Origin: a virus
Length of the DNA stretch: 21,497 nucleotides
Strand: one strand, 5' to 3'
Virus record (IMG/VR): IMGVR_UViG_3300027621_000607
Coordinates: 1 to 21,497 of that record
This document shows positions 6,659-13,116 of the stretch, piece after piece (the first letter of the stretch is position 1; each line of letters opens with the position of its first letter). Both the position numbers and the translations under genes were made by a program. The notes under the pieces were generated by a model. That model saw nothing but the letters and a program-made list of their open reading frames with translations. It was not told the DNA's origin and searched no databases.

Positions 6659-6937
6659 ATGAACCCAAAATACGAACAACCGATGTTTGTGACTATCACC
6701 GCAGAAATGATGGTGAAACACGCAGATGTCGAAGCAGAAAACAAGGTCAAACGGCAGGCAATCGACGGAATCGCAGATTCGTTGCCAGGCTACAAGCATA
6801 GGTTTATCTACTCCAACGGCTCTGTCGTTGGATACAAATGGGAGAAGGTTGACTCCACTGGTGGCTGGGTTGATATCTCTTGGTATCGAGAGATTGACAT
6901 GCTCTCCCACTGGAAGAGGCTTAAGTGGAACTGGTGA
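6659..6937 (+). CDS. 92-aa protein, unknown
   Basis: I choose ATG 6659 because it sits at the same distance from the hairpin module as the start of the preceding gene. A GTG nine codons earlier would lie inside the hairpin. The protein starts MNPKYEQPMFVTITAEMMV, has a helical middle (DVEAENKVKRQAIDGIADSL) and a Trp-rich C-terminal half (GYKWEKVDSTGGWVDISWYRE). The family is unknown. It is the last gene before a strong terminator. Confidence 0.75.
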   Translation: MNPKYEQPMFVTITAEMMVKHADVEAENKVKRQAIDGIADSLPGYKHRFIYSNGSVVGYKWEKVDSTGGWVDISWYREIDMLSHWKRLKWNW

Positions 6938-6942
6938 GGAAC

Positions 6943-6967
6943 AGCCCCCAGAAATGGGGGCTTTTTT
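6943..6967 (+). terminator. Strong intrinsic terminator of the rightward small-gene operon
   Basis: A 7-bp stem AGCCCCC/GGGGGCT with a 6-base loop is followed by T6. It lies six bases after the stop of the 92-aa gene. Confidence 0.92.
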
Positions 6968-7122
6968 GTGCCTGTTTTCCTGGGGCTATCACTGGTCGTC
7001 GTGGACTCAATGGCTCATTGACTGTGTGATGGCATTGAAAAGACTGCCTCACACCCAGAATGAATGTATTGACACTAAGGCGTTAGTGCTTGCAGGGCTG
7101 TGGGTGCATCATTGACACCATT

Positions 7123-7220
7123 GCATTAGATGCGTTAGTATTAGCATTAGGGCATTAGATGCATTAGTATTAGCGTTACTAATAATGGTAGTGCATTAGA
7201 TGCGTTAGTATTAGCGTTAC
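7123..7220 (+). repeat. Three direct repeats built on GCRTTAG
   Basis: Copies start at 7123, 7152 and 7193. Each reads GCATTAGATGC, then R, TTAGTATTAGC, R, TTA (R is A or G), about 27 bases with only one or two differences. The units are 29 and 41 bases apart, and the third copy is followed by CTACTAA much as the second is followed by CTAATAA. Internally each unit holds several GCRTTA/TTAG words, so the array may have grown by slippage or be a cluster of protein sites. Confidence 0.85.
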
Positions 7221-7306
7221 TACTAACTGTTCCATTACGTTACTGCAGGCTTGACAACAACCAGTTCCTACCCCTTAATAATCCCCATGCCTTCACAACC
7301 TGTAAT

Positions 7307-7340
7307 GCGTTAGATGCGTTATTGCGTTAAATGCGTTAGT
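7307..7340 (+). repeat. Degenerate GCGTTA cluster
   Basis: GCGTTAGATGCGTTA (7307-7321) and GCGTTAAATGCGTTAGT (7324-7340) are further copies of the same word as in the main array, about 100 bases downstream. They show the motif is spread across the region and not confined to one tandem block. Confidence 0.7.
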
Positions 7341-7442
7341 TTGTTAATGATTTCAATGAATACATTGTTCCTGTGTTTATTAGTTAATCAATGAGAGTGA
7401 TTAAATGTAGTGCGGGAACTAAGGCGGCTGACATATTGACAC

Positions 7443-7467
7443 AAAAAAGGGCAGTGTTAATGCCCTT
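7443..7467 (-). terminator. Intrinsic terminator of the amidoligase operon
   Basis: On the minus strand the stem AAGGGCA/TGCCCTT with a 7-base loop is followed by a T tract; the arms are 7461-7467 and 7447-7453, and the Ts are 7448-7443. It lies about 25 bases after the stop of the 201-aa gene. Confidence 0.85.
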
Positions 7468-7493
7468 GTATTGATATCTAAGAGGGTATTGAC

Positions 7494-8099
7494 TTACTTA
7501 CCCTTAAACCACTTATGATATCGAGATACGCACTCAATCTCTGTAGCGATATGCTCTAACTGGAACTCTTCGAGTTTGTTATACACTTGATATTTGAATT
7601 GCATCCAGTGTGCGGCTGGCGACAAATCAAGTGAATAATTGAACGTAGTGCCACCAGTTAGACTGTGTGTGTAGCGAAGCATCTCCATTACTGCTGGCGA
7701 CCATCGTTTAGATGGATTGCAGGTGTAATGGTATGTATGCTGGAACTTCACTTCATTGTCAATAACTAGTGAGTATGTCCAACCCAGCCGAGTATTGGAG
7801 CAAGTAATACTCCTATCTCGTAGAGAGTAGAACCTGTGCTTAGTCAACAGCATTGGATTAACTACCCAAATGCGTGCGAACTTTGGCTTTAAGTCACGTG
7901 CACATTTAGGAGTTTTAGGAGTAGGACGATAGCCTTGGATGCATCGAATCCATTGACTGCAAGCACCGAGAGCATCTGTTGGCTTTCGTGGTGGTTGTGC
8001 GTCGATGAGTTTGATTTGACGTTTGGCTTCATCTGTATTAACCCAATCATTGATGTCAGTGACAGGTTCCCAGTTGCCGATGTATGGATGGTATTTCAT
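7494..8099 (-). CDS. 201-aa protein, last gene of the amidoligase operon, unknown
   Basis: I choose ATG 8099 (MKYHPYIGNWEPVTDINDW); the frame extends 20 codons upstream only to a TTG. The protein is rich in Trp, Tyr, His and Cys. It has a basic middle (GYRPTPKTPKCARDLKPKFARIW would be too long to be a motif; key parts are CSQWIRC and LKPKFARIWVV), a strand-rich segment around GWTYSLVIDNEVKFQHTYHYTC and a helical C-terminus ending RYHKWFKGK. No family is recognised. It follows the amidoligase by 70 bases in the same direction and precedes the operon terminator, so it is a candidate partner, substrate or carrier for the amidoligase. That is inference from position. Confidence 0.8.
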   Translation of the reverse strand: MKYHPYIGNWEPVTDINDWVNTDEAKRQIKLIDAQPPRKPTDALGACSQWIRCIQGYRPTPKTPKCARDLKPKFARIWVVNPMLLTKHRFYSLRDRSITCSNTRLGWTYSLVIDNEVKFQHTYHYTCNPSKRWSPAVMEMLRYTHSLTGGTTFNYSLDLSPAAHWMQFKYQVYNKLEEFQLEHIATEIECVSRYHKWFKGK

Positions 8100-8130
8100 G
8101 TTCGTGGTGGAATAGGTTGATTGAGAGGGT

Positions 8131-8157
8131 GCTGGCACTCGGAGTGATGCTACCAGC
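8131..8157 (-). repeat. Inverted repeat between the amidoligase and the 201-aa gene
   Basis: GCTGG (8131-8135) pairs with CCAGC (8153-8157), and inside it CACTC (8136-8140) can pair with GAGTG (8142-8146) in an alternative fold. It lies in the leader of the 201-aa gene and could affect its translation. The two folds compete in part, so the structure is uncertain. Confidence 0.4.
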
Positions 8158-8169
8158 AATCTCGGTTAG

Positions 8170-9723
8170 TTACTGGATTTCTTCGCCTCCTTTGTTGTTT
8201 TTGCTGTAGAACTCGAATTCAAGTCCAGCAAACGATTGAGCGAGGCCATCCAATGCTGGAAGTGGCTTGTCACCAGCACTAATGTATGAGTGGTTAAACT
8301 TCATAATACGCTGGAAAACGTATACTTTCAAGTCCATCGGTGCATTGGATTGCATGAAGTCCTCAAGCGTTGCAACACGAGTGTTGGGTTGAGCCATCCA
8401 CTGAAGGAAGCGAACCCAGTAACGCAACTTGTGGTAGTTAAGCGTTGCCATCCCGAGACGCACTTCAATCGTTCGATGCTCTGCCCAACATTGAGTGTTG
8501 ATAGCACAATATCGACTATCTTCACCAAACTTATGGATAGAACAATACGAATTATTGGCACGCTTGCGATGAACCAAGCGATGTGCCCATTCACTCATTG
8601 CATCACGCATTTTAACGGCTGTTCGCATCGCACTTTGTGCTGTTCGTCCACGCATATCAATATGAACGTGATTACCACAAGAGCGATTAATACGTGCTCC
8701 GCTTGCAGTAATGGCTTTGAGTGTTTTCCTAACGTTATCCCACTCATCTTCGCTATTGCCATTGAGGAAGTAAGTCCACTCTTGATAGCGAGCAGTAGAT
8801 TCGCCGCTATCTATAGGATTGATAGAACCATCAGTCTTGAACTGCATCCAAGGGTATTGAGGGTAATCATCTTCGCACCAGTCCATAATCTCTGATTTAG
8901 TTTCTGCAATGAACTCTAACTCTAAACCAAGGCAATGACCTTCTGGACGCACACGTTCAGCGAGTTTTTTATGGAACTCATTCAAATTAGCGTTCCAACG
9001 TATTGGAGCAAGATTACGAATGAGGTCATACGCTTTATTGAGTTTAGTGCGAGGACTTTCATCAACAAGATGTTGAGTTATACACTCCTGTTTATGTATC
9101 GTGAGCGTATGTTTCAGCCGAGTATGACGCATAATGGTTTGAATTAAGTATTGCCAGTCAGCCCAGTGCATAACTATCTGCTGTTCTACATCATATTCAA
9201 CAACATCAGCGAAGGTTTTAACCTTTTTAGTGAGGTCAAAGCCTTGCTCAAATGCAACAGGTTCTTGACTTCCATAAACATTATACTGTAACACAGGCTT
9301 CTGAAGGCAATGAAGCCAAGCAACGTGGTCATAGCGATAATATTCATAAAGATATTGAGCGTGCATATGCATCCACGTCAATAAACTCATGTTATCTTTA
9401 CCACCTAACTTCACTTTCGATGCTTGAAGCATACGACTGGCTGAAGTCTTTAACGAGTTCATTTGATAACCGTTATTGTATCTTGGATTCCAGTTAGGCG
9501 AACCCTGCAATGCTACTTTAAGCATAAGAGGGTGCTGACGCAATTCAATTGGAAGAGCATTCCATTGTGCGACTGCATCCGCAGTGCTGTAGTTAGCAAG
9601 TCCACTAGAGTGCTTGAGGAGAACAAACGCTTTGAGTTGCTGTTTGCGAAGACTGCACTTACCGACAAGTTGCAATCCGTTATACTTACTGTTGAGGTTT
9701 TTAGCCTCAGTGGGAGCCGTCAT
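8170..9723 (-). CDS. Putative amidoligase (COOH-NH2 ligase fold) with a long N-terminal extension
   Basis: This 517-aa protein carries the signature of the amidoligase family, glutamine-synthetase-like ligases thought to join a carboxyl to an amine using ATP. Visible motifs are GLELEF (266-271), KTDGS (296-300), a glutamate-containing strand YQEWTYF (313-319), CGNHVHID (349-356) with the His-x-His-x-Asp pattern, and RTIEVR (417-422). The acidic and histidine residues would bind metal and ATP. About 255 residues precede the catalytic domain; they are Trp/Tyr/His-rich, helical and unfamiliar. The last residues (AGLEFEFYSKNN) echo the first catalytic strand, as if a second copy had been cut off. 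Upstream in the operon is a class II glutamine amidotransferase, a plausible ammonia donor. The substrate is unknown. Confidence 0.8.
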   Translation of the reverse strand: MTAPTEAKNLNSKYNGLQLVGKCSLRKQQLKAFVLLKHSSGLANYSTADAVAQWNALPIELRQHPLMLKVALQGSPNWNPRYNNGYQMNSLKTSASRMLQASKVKLGGKDNMSLLTWMHMHAQYLYEYYRYDHVAWLHCLQKPVLQYNVYGSQEPVAFEQGFDLTKKVKTFADVVEYDVEQQIVMHWADWQYLIQTIMRHTRLKHTLTIHKQECITQHLVDESPRTKLNKAYDLIRNLAPIRWNANLNEFHKKLAERVRPEGHCLGLELEFIAETKSEIMDWCEDDYPQYPWMQFKTDGSINPIDSGESTARYQEWTYFLNGNSEDEWDNVRKTLKAITASGARINRSCGNHVHIDMRGRTAQSAMRTAVKMRDAMSEWAHRLVHRKRANNSYCSIHKFGEDSRYCAINTQCWAEHRTIEVRLGMATLNYHKLRYWVRFLQWMAQPNTRVATLEDFMQSNAPMDLKVYVFQRIMKFNHSYISAGDKPLPALDGLAQSFAGLEFEFYSKNNKGGEEIQ

Positions 9724-9786
9724 GTTATTATTGTATTTGGTTGGGTTATGGCTGTAAAGCCAAGAGGGTTGGAAAACGTGGTAGAT

Positions 9787-10872
9787 TTACTGCTTCCACG
9801 GCTTGTTGAACTTGCGAGCGTTTTTGTGCATTTGAGCACGCACTTGTGCCTGCTGTTTTGCTGCTTCATCTAAGTCAGGTGCAGGAGTGTTAGGAGTAGG
9901 AGTGCTTGCGGCAGTAACAATACTAGGCACAGTAGGAGTAGTTGGTCTAGCAACTCCACTGTAACCATAATCATCATCCCAAGCAGCACCACTATAACCT
10001 ACAGCACCAGCACTGCCTAAACTACGATAGACACTAGCAATGCTTCCATACGACATTGTGCCTTTGAATGCCTTGAAGTCCTTTGAACTCACTAAACCGT
10101 CTTGATGGAACGTATGCATTACATACGCTTCAAGCATAAAGGCATCAGTGATAGTAGGGTTCTTGATATCCATAAACTTACAGAGCATATTGCTAACTTC
10201 AGTGCAATGTGCTGGGTCAGTGCAAACGACGTATTGCTTCAGTTCTAGAATGTATTGCACGTGAAGCGGTGCTCTGTCGTCTCTCAATGCGAACATTTCG
10301 CCTGCTGGATTAATGCCCACAATAGCAGCATAACCAGCAATGCCTTCTGTAAACGATTGCTCACCATTAAGGTAGAGAAAGCAGTTAAGCAGATGCTCTG
10401 AATCACACGTAGTTTGCAATGGCAGTTTAATGCCACTCCATTCTACAACTCCATTGTGGGCAATAGTCCATTGCGAGCCATTATGCGTCCCAGTAAAAGG
10501 ATGCGTATTAGCAATGACTTTGCCACACGTTGCAGTGCGTCCGTGTGCTATGAATGGTGCATTAACTATCTTCCCACTAGGCATCACGCCTTGCGAGTCG
10601 AAGTCTACCCCTTCTTTCAAAACCGTTTTAATTCCTGCTGGAATCAAGTTACGGCTTTGTTTGAGAGTGCCCATACCAGTAACGGCATTGGGGTTGAGAT
10701 ATCTTTCGATATACACACCCAATGACAGATTTGATATGTCACCAGTTCCAATTGCGAAACCGTAGCCATCTCGTTGAGATGAACCTAGCAGTTCGCTCGT
10801 TTTCTTAATTAGGGCATTTGATTGTTTCCTGCCCTTGACTGACAAGCCACTAATGGCTATTAACTTGCACAT
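9787..10872 (-). CDS. Class II glutamine amidotransferase (Ntn-hydrolase)
   Basis: The protein begins MCKLIAISG, so Cys2 becomes the N-terminal nucleophile after Met removal. Other class II motifs follow in order: RDGYGFA (34-40), AHGRTAT (109-115), HPF (124-126), AHNG (138-141) and the glutamine-binding CDSEHLL (156-162). It releases ammonia from glutamine. At 361 aa it has one Ntn domain (about 1-280) and a C-terminal tail rich in Pro/Thr/Ala that ends basic (KNARKFNKPWKQ), but no synthetase domain, so the acceptor must be another protein. The amidoligase 63 bases downstream is the obvious candidate. The start lies in an A-rich leader six bases after the small membrane gene. Confidence 0.92.
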   Translation of the reverse strand: MCKLIAISGLSVKGRKQSNALIKKTSELLGSSQRDGYGFAIGTGDISNLSLGVYIERYLNPNAVTGMGTLKQSRNLIPAGIKTVLKEGVDFDSQGVMPSGKIVNAPFIAHGRTATCGKVIANTHPFTGTHNGSQWTIAHNGVVEWSGIKLPLQTTCDSEHLLNCFLYLNGEQSFTEGIAGYAAIVGINPAGEMFALRDDRAPLHVQYILELKQYVVCTDPAHCTEVSNMLCKFMDIKNPTITDAFMLEAYVMHTFHQDGLVSSKDFKAFKGTMSYGSIASVYRSLGSAGAVGYSGAAWDDDYGYSGVARPTTPTVPSIVTAASTPTPNTPAPDLDEAAKQQAQVRAQMHKNARKFNKPWKQ

Positions 10873-10878
10873 ATTGTG

Positions 10879-11061
10879 TTATTGTTTTAGTTGACCTACA
10901 TTTAGTGATATCCACGCTATCAATACACTTGATAATATTAACGCAAGCAGTCCCATCACTACACTTAATGGAAGTAATGTGACAAGTTGAATCAACGCAT
11001 ACGTAGATTTCACTGTGGTAAGTCTAGGGATGATACCAGTCAATGTCAATACTAATCGCAC
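10879..11061 (-). CDS. 60-aa membrane protein, first gene of the amidoligase operon
   Basis: The frame starts at GTG 11061, which has an SD-like AAGGA about nine bases upstream, and reads MRLVLTLTGIIPRLTTVK at its N-terminus. Residues 22-54 are strongly hydrophobic (ALIQLVTLLPLSVVMGLLAL, continuing ILSSVLIAWI), enough for one long or two short membrane segments. It ends six bases before the amidotransferase start and lies behind a promoter candidate. It could anchor the system at the membrane or be a holin-like protein. With no known family and a GTG start it remains uncertain. Confidence 0.5.
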   Translation of the reverse strand: MRLVLTLTGIIPRLTTVKSTYALIQLVTLLPLSVVMGLLALILSSVLIAWISLNVGQLKQ

Positions 11062-11075
11062 CTAACTTCTTCCTT

Positions 11076-11103
11076 AGTATGAGCAATAGGATTACTGTGT
11101 TAA
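11076..11103 (-). promoter_or_regulatory. Promoter candidate for the amidoligase operon
   Basis: Minus strand: TTAACA (11103-11098), a 16-base spacer, then CATACT (11081-11076). The expected start lies about 10 bases before the SD of the 60-aa gene. The same CATACT -10 hexamer occurs in the promoter candidate at 14307-14335, which strengthens both. Confidence 0.45.
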
Positions 11104-11124
11104 TAAAGTTAATGACTTTAATCG

Positions 11125-11158
11125 CTTATTAATATTAAACTCGTTTTACGTTAATAAG
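11125..11158. repeat. 8-bp inverted repeat upstream of the amidoligase promoter
   Basis: CTTATTAA (11125-11132) and TTAATAAG (11151-11158) are perfect arms around 18 bases of A/T-rich DNA, about 20 bases upstream of the -35 candidate. The position suits an operator or activator site. Confidence 0.45.
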
Positions 11159-11204
11159 AGCAGTGAATTAATTATTCCCGTGAGTAATAAACTTTGCTGC
11201 CGCA

Positions 11205-11317
11205 GCATAACACTTTATGCAATGACTCAACCTGGTCAGCAATAGCATTACGTCACTGACAATAAGACTTCAGTGCGTGCCGGTCGTCATTGCATAAAGT
11301 ATTTCAGTGCTGTTATG
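11205..11317. repeat. Long inverted repeat with an inner hairpin (possible structured RNA or binding site)
   Basis: ACTTTATGCAATGAC (11212-11226) and GTCATTGCATAAAGT (11286-11300) are perfect 15-bp arms. The flanking CATAAC (11206-11211) can pair with GTTATG (11312-11317) after an 11-base bulge. The 59-base loop holds another hairpin, CACTGA/TCAGTG (11254-11275). The region lies between the terminator at 11390 and the amidoligase promoter and has no gene. The strand of any transcript is unknown. Confidence 0.65.
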
Positions 11318-11389
11318 TTAATGAGACTGAAATGGTTTTCTTGCTTATAGTAATATTGATTATATATGTCTGTCAGCCAGTTTGGGCAC

Positions 11390-11417
11390 AAAAAAACAGA
11401 GGTTGCGAGCCTCTGTT
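11390..11417 (-). terminator. Intrinsic terminator of the leftward small-gene operon
   Basis: Minus strand: stem AACAGAGG/CCTCTGTT with a 7-base loop followed by a T tract (11395-11390). It lies 45 bases after the stop of the 65-aa gene. The plus-strand side is followed by TGTATTTTATTT, so it may also stop weak transcription from the other side. Confidence 0.85.
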
Positions 11418-11461
11418 GTATTTTATTTAACTTATCGTTCCAGTTTTAAAATCTTTCAAAA

Positions 11462-11659
11462 TTAATCTGCACTAGTTTTTTCGGGATTTTTTTCGGGATT
11501 TTCTGGGATTTTTGGGCTTTTATGGGCATTTTGCTTTAATTTTTGACCCAAATCCCAAGCCTTCATTTCTGTGTGAAACAATATCACTGACTCAACCGAC
11601 ACTCCGAGAAGGAGTGCGGCTGATGCGATTGAACTGTTGGCGTTTATCTTATGACTCAT
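11462..11659 (-). CDS. 65-aa protein with a Pro/Glu/Lys repeat tail, unknown
   Basis: Residues 1-40 are helical and mixed (MSHKINANSSIASAALLLGV, then ESVILFHTEMKAWDLG). The tail contains KSPKIPENPEKNPEKTSAD with a repeated PEN/PEK element and is probably disordered. The ATG overlaps the stop of the Api92-like gene by four bases. It is the last gene before the terminator. The family is unknown. Confidence 0.7.
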   Translation of the reverse strand: MSHKINANSSIASAALLLGVSVESVILFHTEMKAWDLGQKLKQNAHKSPKIPENPEKNPEKTSAD

Positions 11660-12147
11660 AGGTTTGTATGTGATACTTCTTTTCCTTCGAGGTATATAGA
11701 CTCAAACGCTTCCCATAAATCCATTTCATTATTTGCTTCAATCTCAAACATAAGTTCTGGAAAGTCAGCAGATAAAGATTTGAGCCAAGCGATAGGCGGA
11801 GTGCCAATCGTGGTGAACTCAAAGTGTAGCGTATCATCAGTATACCATATTGCATTAACGGCTCTAGCATCATAAGGGCAACCCCATTCCTCACAGGTAA
11901 ACTCCAGCATAGAGTGATATCCTGTCTTAACGTAATTATGAGCAGTCTCGTCTTTAGTCAAAGTATAATGACTATCAACCAGTGTCTGCGGAATGGGTGA
12001 ATGATTGTAAAACGATAGTGGTGACCTGTCGTCCTCGTCTACTAACTGTTGCGACAGGTCATAGATAGAGGCGACGAATGTATCTGCCACCGCTGAGATG
12101 GTCAGTTTATTATAACACCAGATAGGTGCTTCAGAAGGGTGAGTCAT
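11656..12147 (-). CDS. Api92-like / ferredoxin-like fold phage protein
   Basis: This 163-aa protein fits the Api92-like family (DUF1281/YubB type) found in phages and plasmids. It has an N-terminal WCYNKLTI strand (residues 10-17), a central EWGCPYDARAVN motif (about 86-97) and the C-terminal pattern FEFTTIGTPPIAWLKSLSADF (the key part is TTIGTPPIAWL, then FPELMFEIEAN). In relatives these regions read WGTKWDA and FDTAWSPP. The biochemical role is not established. It overlaps the 69-aa gene by 17 bases and the 65-aa gene by four. Confidence 0.8.
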   Translation of the reverse strand: MTHPSEAPIWCYNKLTISAVADTFVASIYDLSQQLVDEDDRSPLSFYNHSPIPQTLVDSHYTLTKDETAHNYVKTGYHSMLEFTCEEWGCPYDARAVNAIWYTDDTLHFEFTTIGTPPIAWLKSLSADFPELMFEIEANNEMDLWEAFESIYLEGKEVSHTNL

Positions 12148-12340
12148 AGTTGATAGTGGTTTGGGTGAAGTTTTTGTAGTCTTTGTTTTGTTTCTTTAGG
12201 ATTTCATCAGCATCAGAGATGGCTAGACTTGTCAGAAAGTTAAGAGCACTGAGATGTGCTCTGCAATCTGGAGTCGTGCCATTCCAATACTTGTCAATCA
12301 GATGGTGGTAGACGATTACTTGGGCTTCTTGTGTATTCAT
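12131..12340 (-). CDS. 69-aa protein, unknown
   Basis: It starts MNTQEAQVIVYHHLIDKYW and is mostly helical through residue 50 (DCRAHLSALNFLTSLAISDA, then EILKKQNKDYKNF). The C-terminus is polar. No family is recognised. The start lies just after a hairpin (12356-12385) and in an A-rich leader without SD. It overlaps the Api92-like gene. Confidence 0.72.
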   Translation of the reverse strand: MNTQEAQVIVYHHLIDKYWNGTTPDCRAHLSALNFLTSLAISDADEILKKQNKDYKNFTQTTINYDSPF

Positions 12341-12355
12341 ATGGTTGTTAATGAA

Positions 12356-12385
12356 GAACCCCCAATATGCTACTAAAGGGGGTTC
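12356..12385 (-). terminator. Intergenic hairpin without a U tract (attenuator or mRNA-stability stem)
   Basis: GAACCCCC (12356-12363) and GGGGGTTC (12378-12385) form a perfect 8-bp stem with a 14-base loop. On the minus strand it is followed by TTCATTAAC, not a T run. It is the only real gap in this otherwise overlapping operon, so it could be a partial terminator or a processing/stability element before the 69-aa gene. Confidence 0.5.
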
Positions 12386-12409
12386 GTGTCAAGTGGATAT
12401 CGTGAGTTT

Positions 12410-12535
12410 TTATTCTTTTTGGTTTACGATTTCTTTGCAGATACGGATGGCTCTGGCAATCTCTGGGTCGTTTTCTGGGTTCGCCTCGACAGCGGCCAAA
12501 TCAATCTCTGAGAAATAATCGTTACTTGGACTCAT
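12410..12535 (-). CDS. 41-aa protein, unknown
   Basis: MSPSNDYFSEIDLAAVEANP is followed by ENDPEIARAIRICKEIVNQKE. The C-terminal part looks like an amphipathic helix. ATG 12535 overlaps the stop of the 139-aa gene (ATGAGTCCAAGTAA), a sign of coupled translation, and the frame fills an otherwise empty gap. The size leaves doubt. Confidence 0.6.
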   Translation of the reverse strand: MSPSNDYFSEIDLAAVEANPENDPEIARAIRICKEIVNQKE

Positions 12536-12941
12536 TGGCGATGGCTTCATTGAATACGTTTAGGACGAACGCTCGGCTTTCTGGATGCTGTGCAACTTCC
12601 ATTAAGTTAAGTTTAGAGAGGATAGTCTCAAACTTATTACGTTGGGCTGAGTTCTTCAGTCCGACGATGGTAAGGAAGGCACGGCGATGGCGTTCGTATG
12701 CCATTACCAATTTGGAACGAGTGACTACGCCAGACTCATTCTTGAGAATGTTCTGGTTAATCTTCGGCTCCTTGCACAGAGAAAGATAATTCTCAATAGC
12801 ATTGGAGCAGGTCAGTTCGGTGTCCTCTCTGGAACTGAACAGGTCGTAGAAGCGACCCGCCTCACGATTGTTCAGACCACGGCTTTTTGCCCACATAAAA
12901 TTGTAGGCTTCTTTGATTTCTGGCGTTAGTTTCTTAGGCAT
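12522..12941 (-). CDS. 139-aa helical protein, unknown
   Basis: The protein starts MPKKLTPEIKEAYNFMWAK and is helical throughout, with segments around GLNNREAGRFYDLFSS, MAYERHRRAFLTIVGLKN and LNLMEVAQHPESRAFVLNVF. It looks like an all-alpha folded protein. No family is recognised. The A-rich leader ACCAAAAACAAAA precedes ATG 12941, which overlaps the end of the 60-aa gene. Confidence 0.78.
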   Translation of the reverse strand: MPKKLTPEIKEAYNFMWAKSRGLNNREAGRFYDLFSSREDTELTCSNAIENYLSLCKEPKINQNILKNESGVVTRSKLVMAYERHRRAFLTIVGLKNSAQRNKFETILSKLNLMEVAQHPESRAFVLNVFNEAIANESK

Positions 12942-13116
12942 TTTTGTTTTTGGTTTGGTAGGAAATATATTTGGTTAATGACGCAACTAAGTTTGGCTTG
13001 GTTCCCGATAAGGTGGCCTCTGCTAGTTTGGCTTTCATCTCATTAATCCTGTCGCTTTTGTTTTTGTAGTGAGGCGACACTTGGTTGCCTTTTAATCCGC
13101 TGATGTATTTGCTCAT
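12934..13116 (-). CDS. 60-aa basic protein, unknown
   Basis: MSKYISGLKGNQVSPHYKNK is followed by a helix (RINEMKAKLAEATL) and a basic tail ending KNKNA. Its start codon overlaps the stop of the 131-aa gene by four bases, and the A-rich ACCAAAAACAA leader is the same type as in its neighbours. Net positive charge could suit nucleic-acid binding, but no domain is recognised. Confidence 0.68.
   Translation of the reverse strand: MSKYISGLKGNQVSPHYKNKSDRINEMKAKLAEATLSGTKPNLVASLTKYISYQTKNKNA

Larger units (their letters stand above)
6968..7442. other. Noncoding repeat region between convergent operons (475 bp)
   Basis: No convincing gene lies here. It contains a nested hairpin GTGTGA-GGCA/TGCC-TCACAC (7024-7054), a hairpin CACTAA-GGCG-TTAGTG (7072-7087), three long GCATTAG-type direct repeats (7123-7220), a degenerate GCGTTA cluster (7307-7340) and four TTGACA boxes on the plus strand (7069, 7112, 7251, 7436), three of them within ATTGACAC. 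It could be a regulatory region, a noncoding RNA locus or a second origin-like site. Confidence 0.65.

Noticed and set aside
6075-6668. 197-aa minus-strand frame
   Set aside because: It covers four plus-strand features with start signals and hairpins; no family motif.
6726-7115. Plus-strand 129-aa frame and its 28-codon tail at 7029-7115
   Set aside because: It overlaps the 92-aa gene out of frame and runs through the strong terminator at 6943-6967; no SD or A-rich leader.
7123-7340. GCATTAG array as a CRISPR
   Set aside because: Units are 29 and 41 bases apart with spacers of only 2-14 bases related to the repeats themselves; there are no cas genes.
8290-8895. 201-aa plus-strand frame opposite the amidoligase
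   Set aside because: It lies opposite the conserved catalytic motifs and has no recognisable domain.
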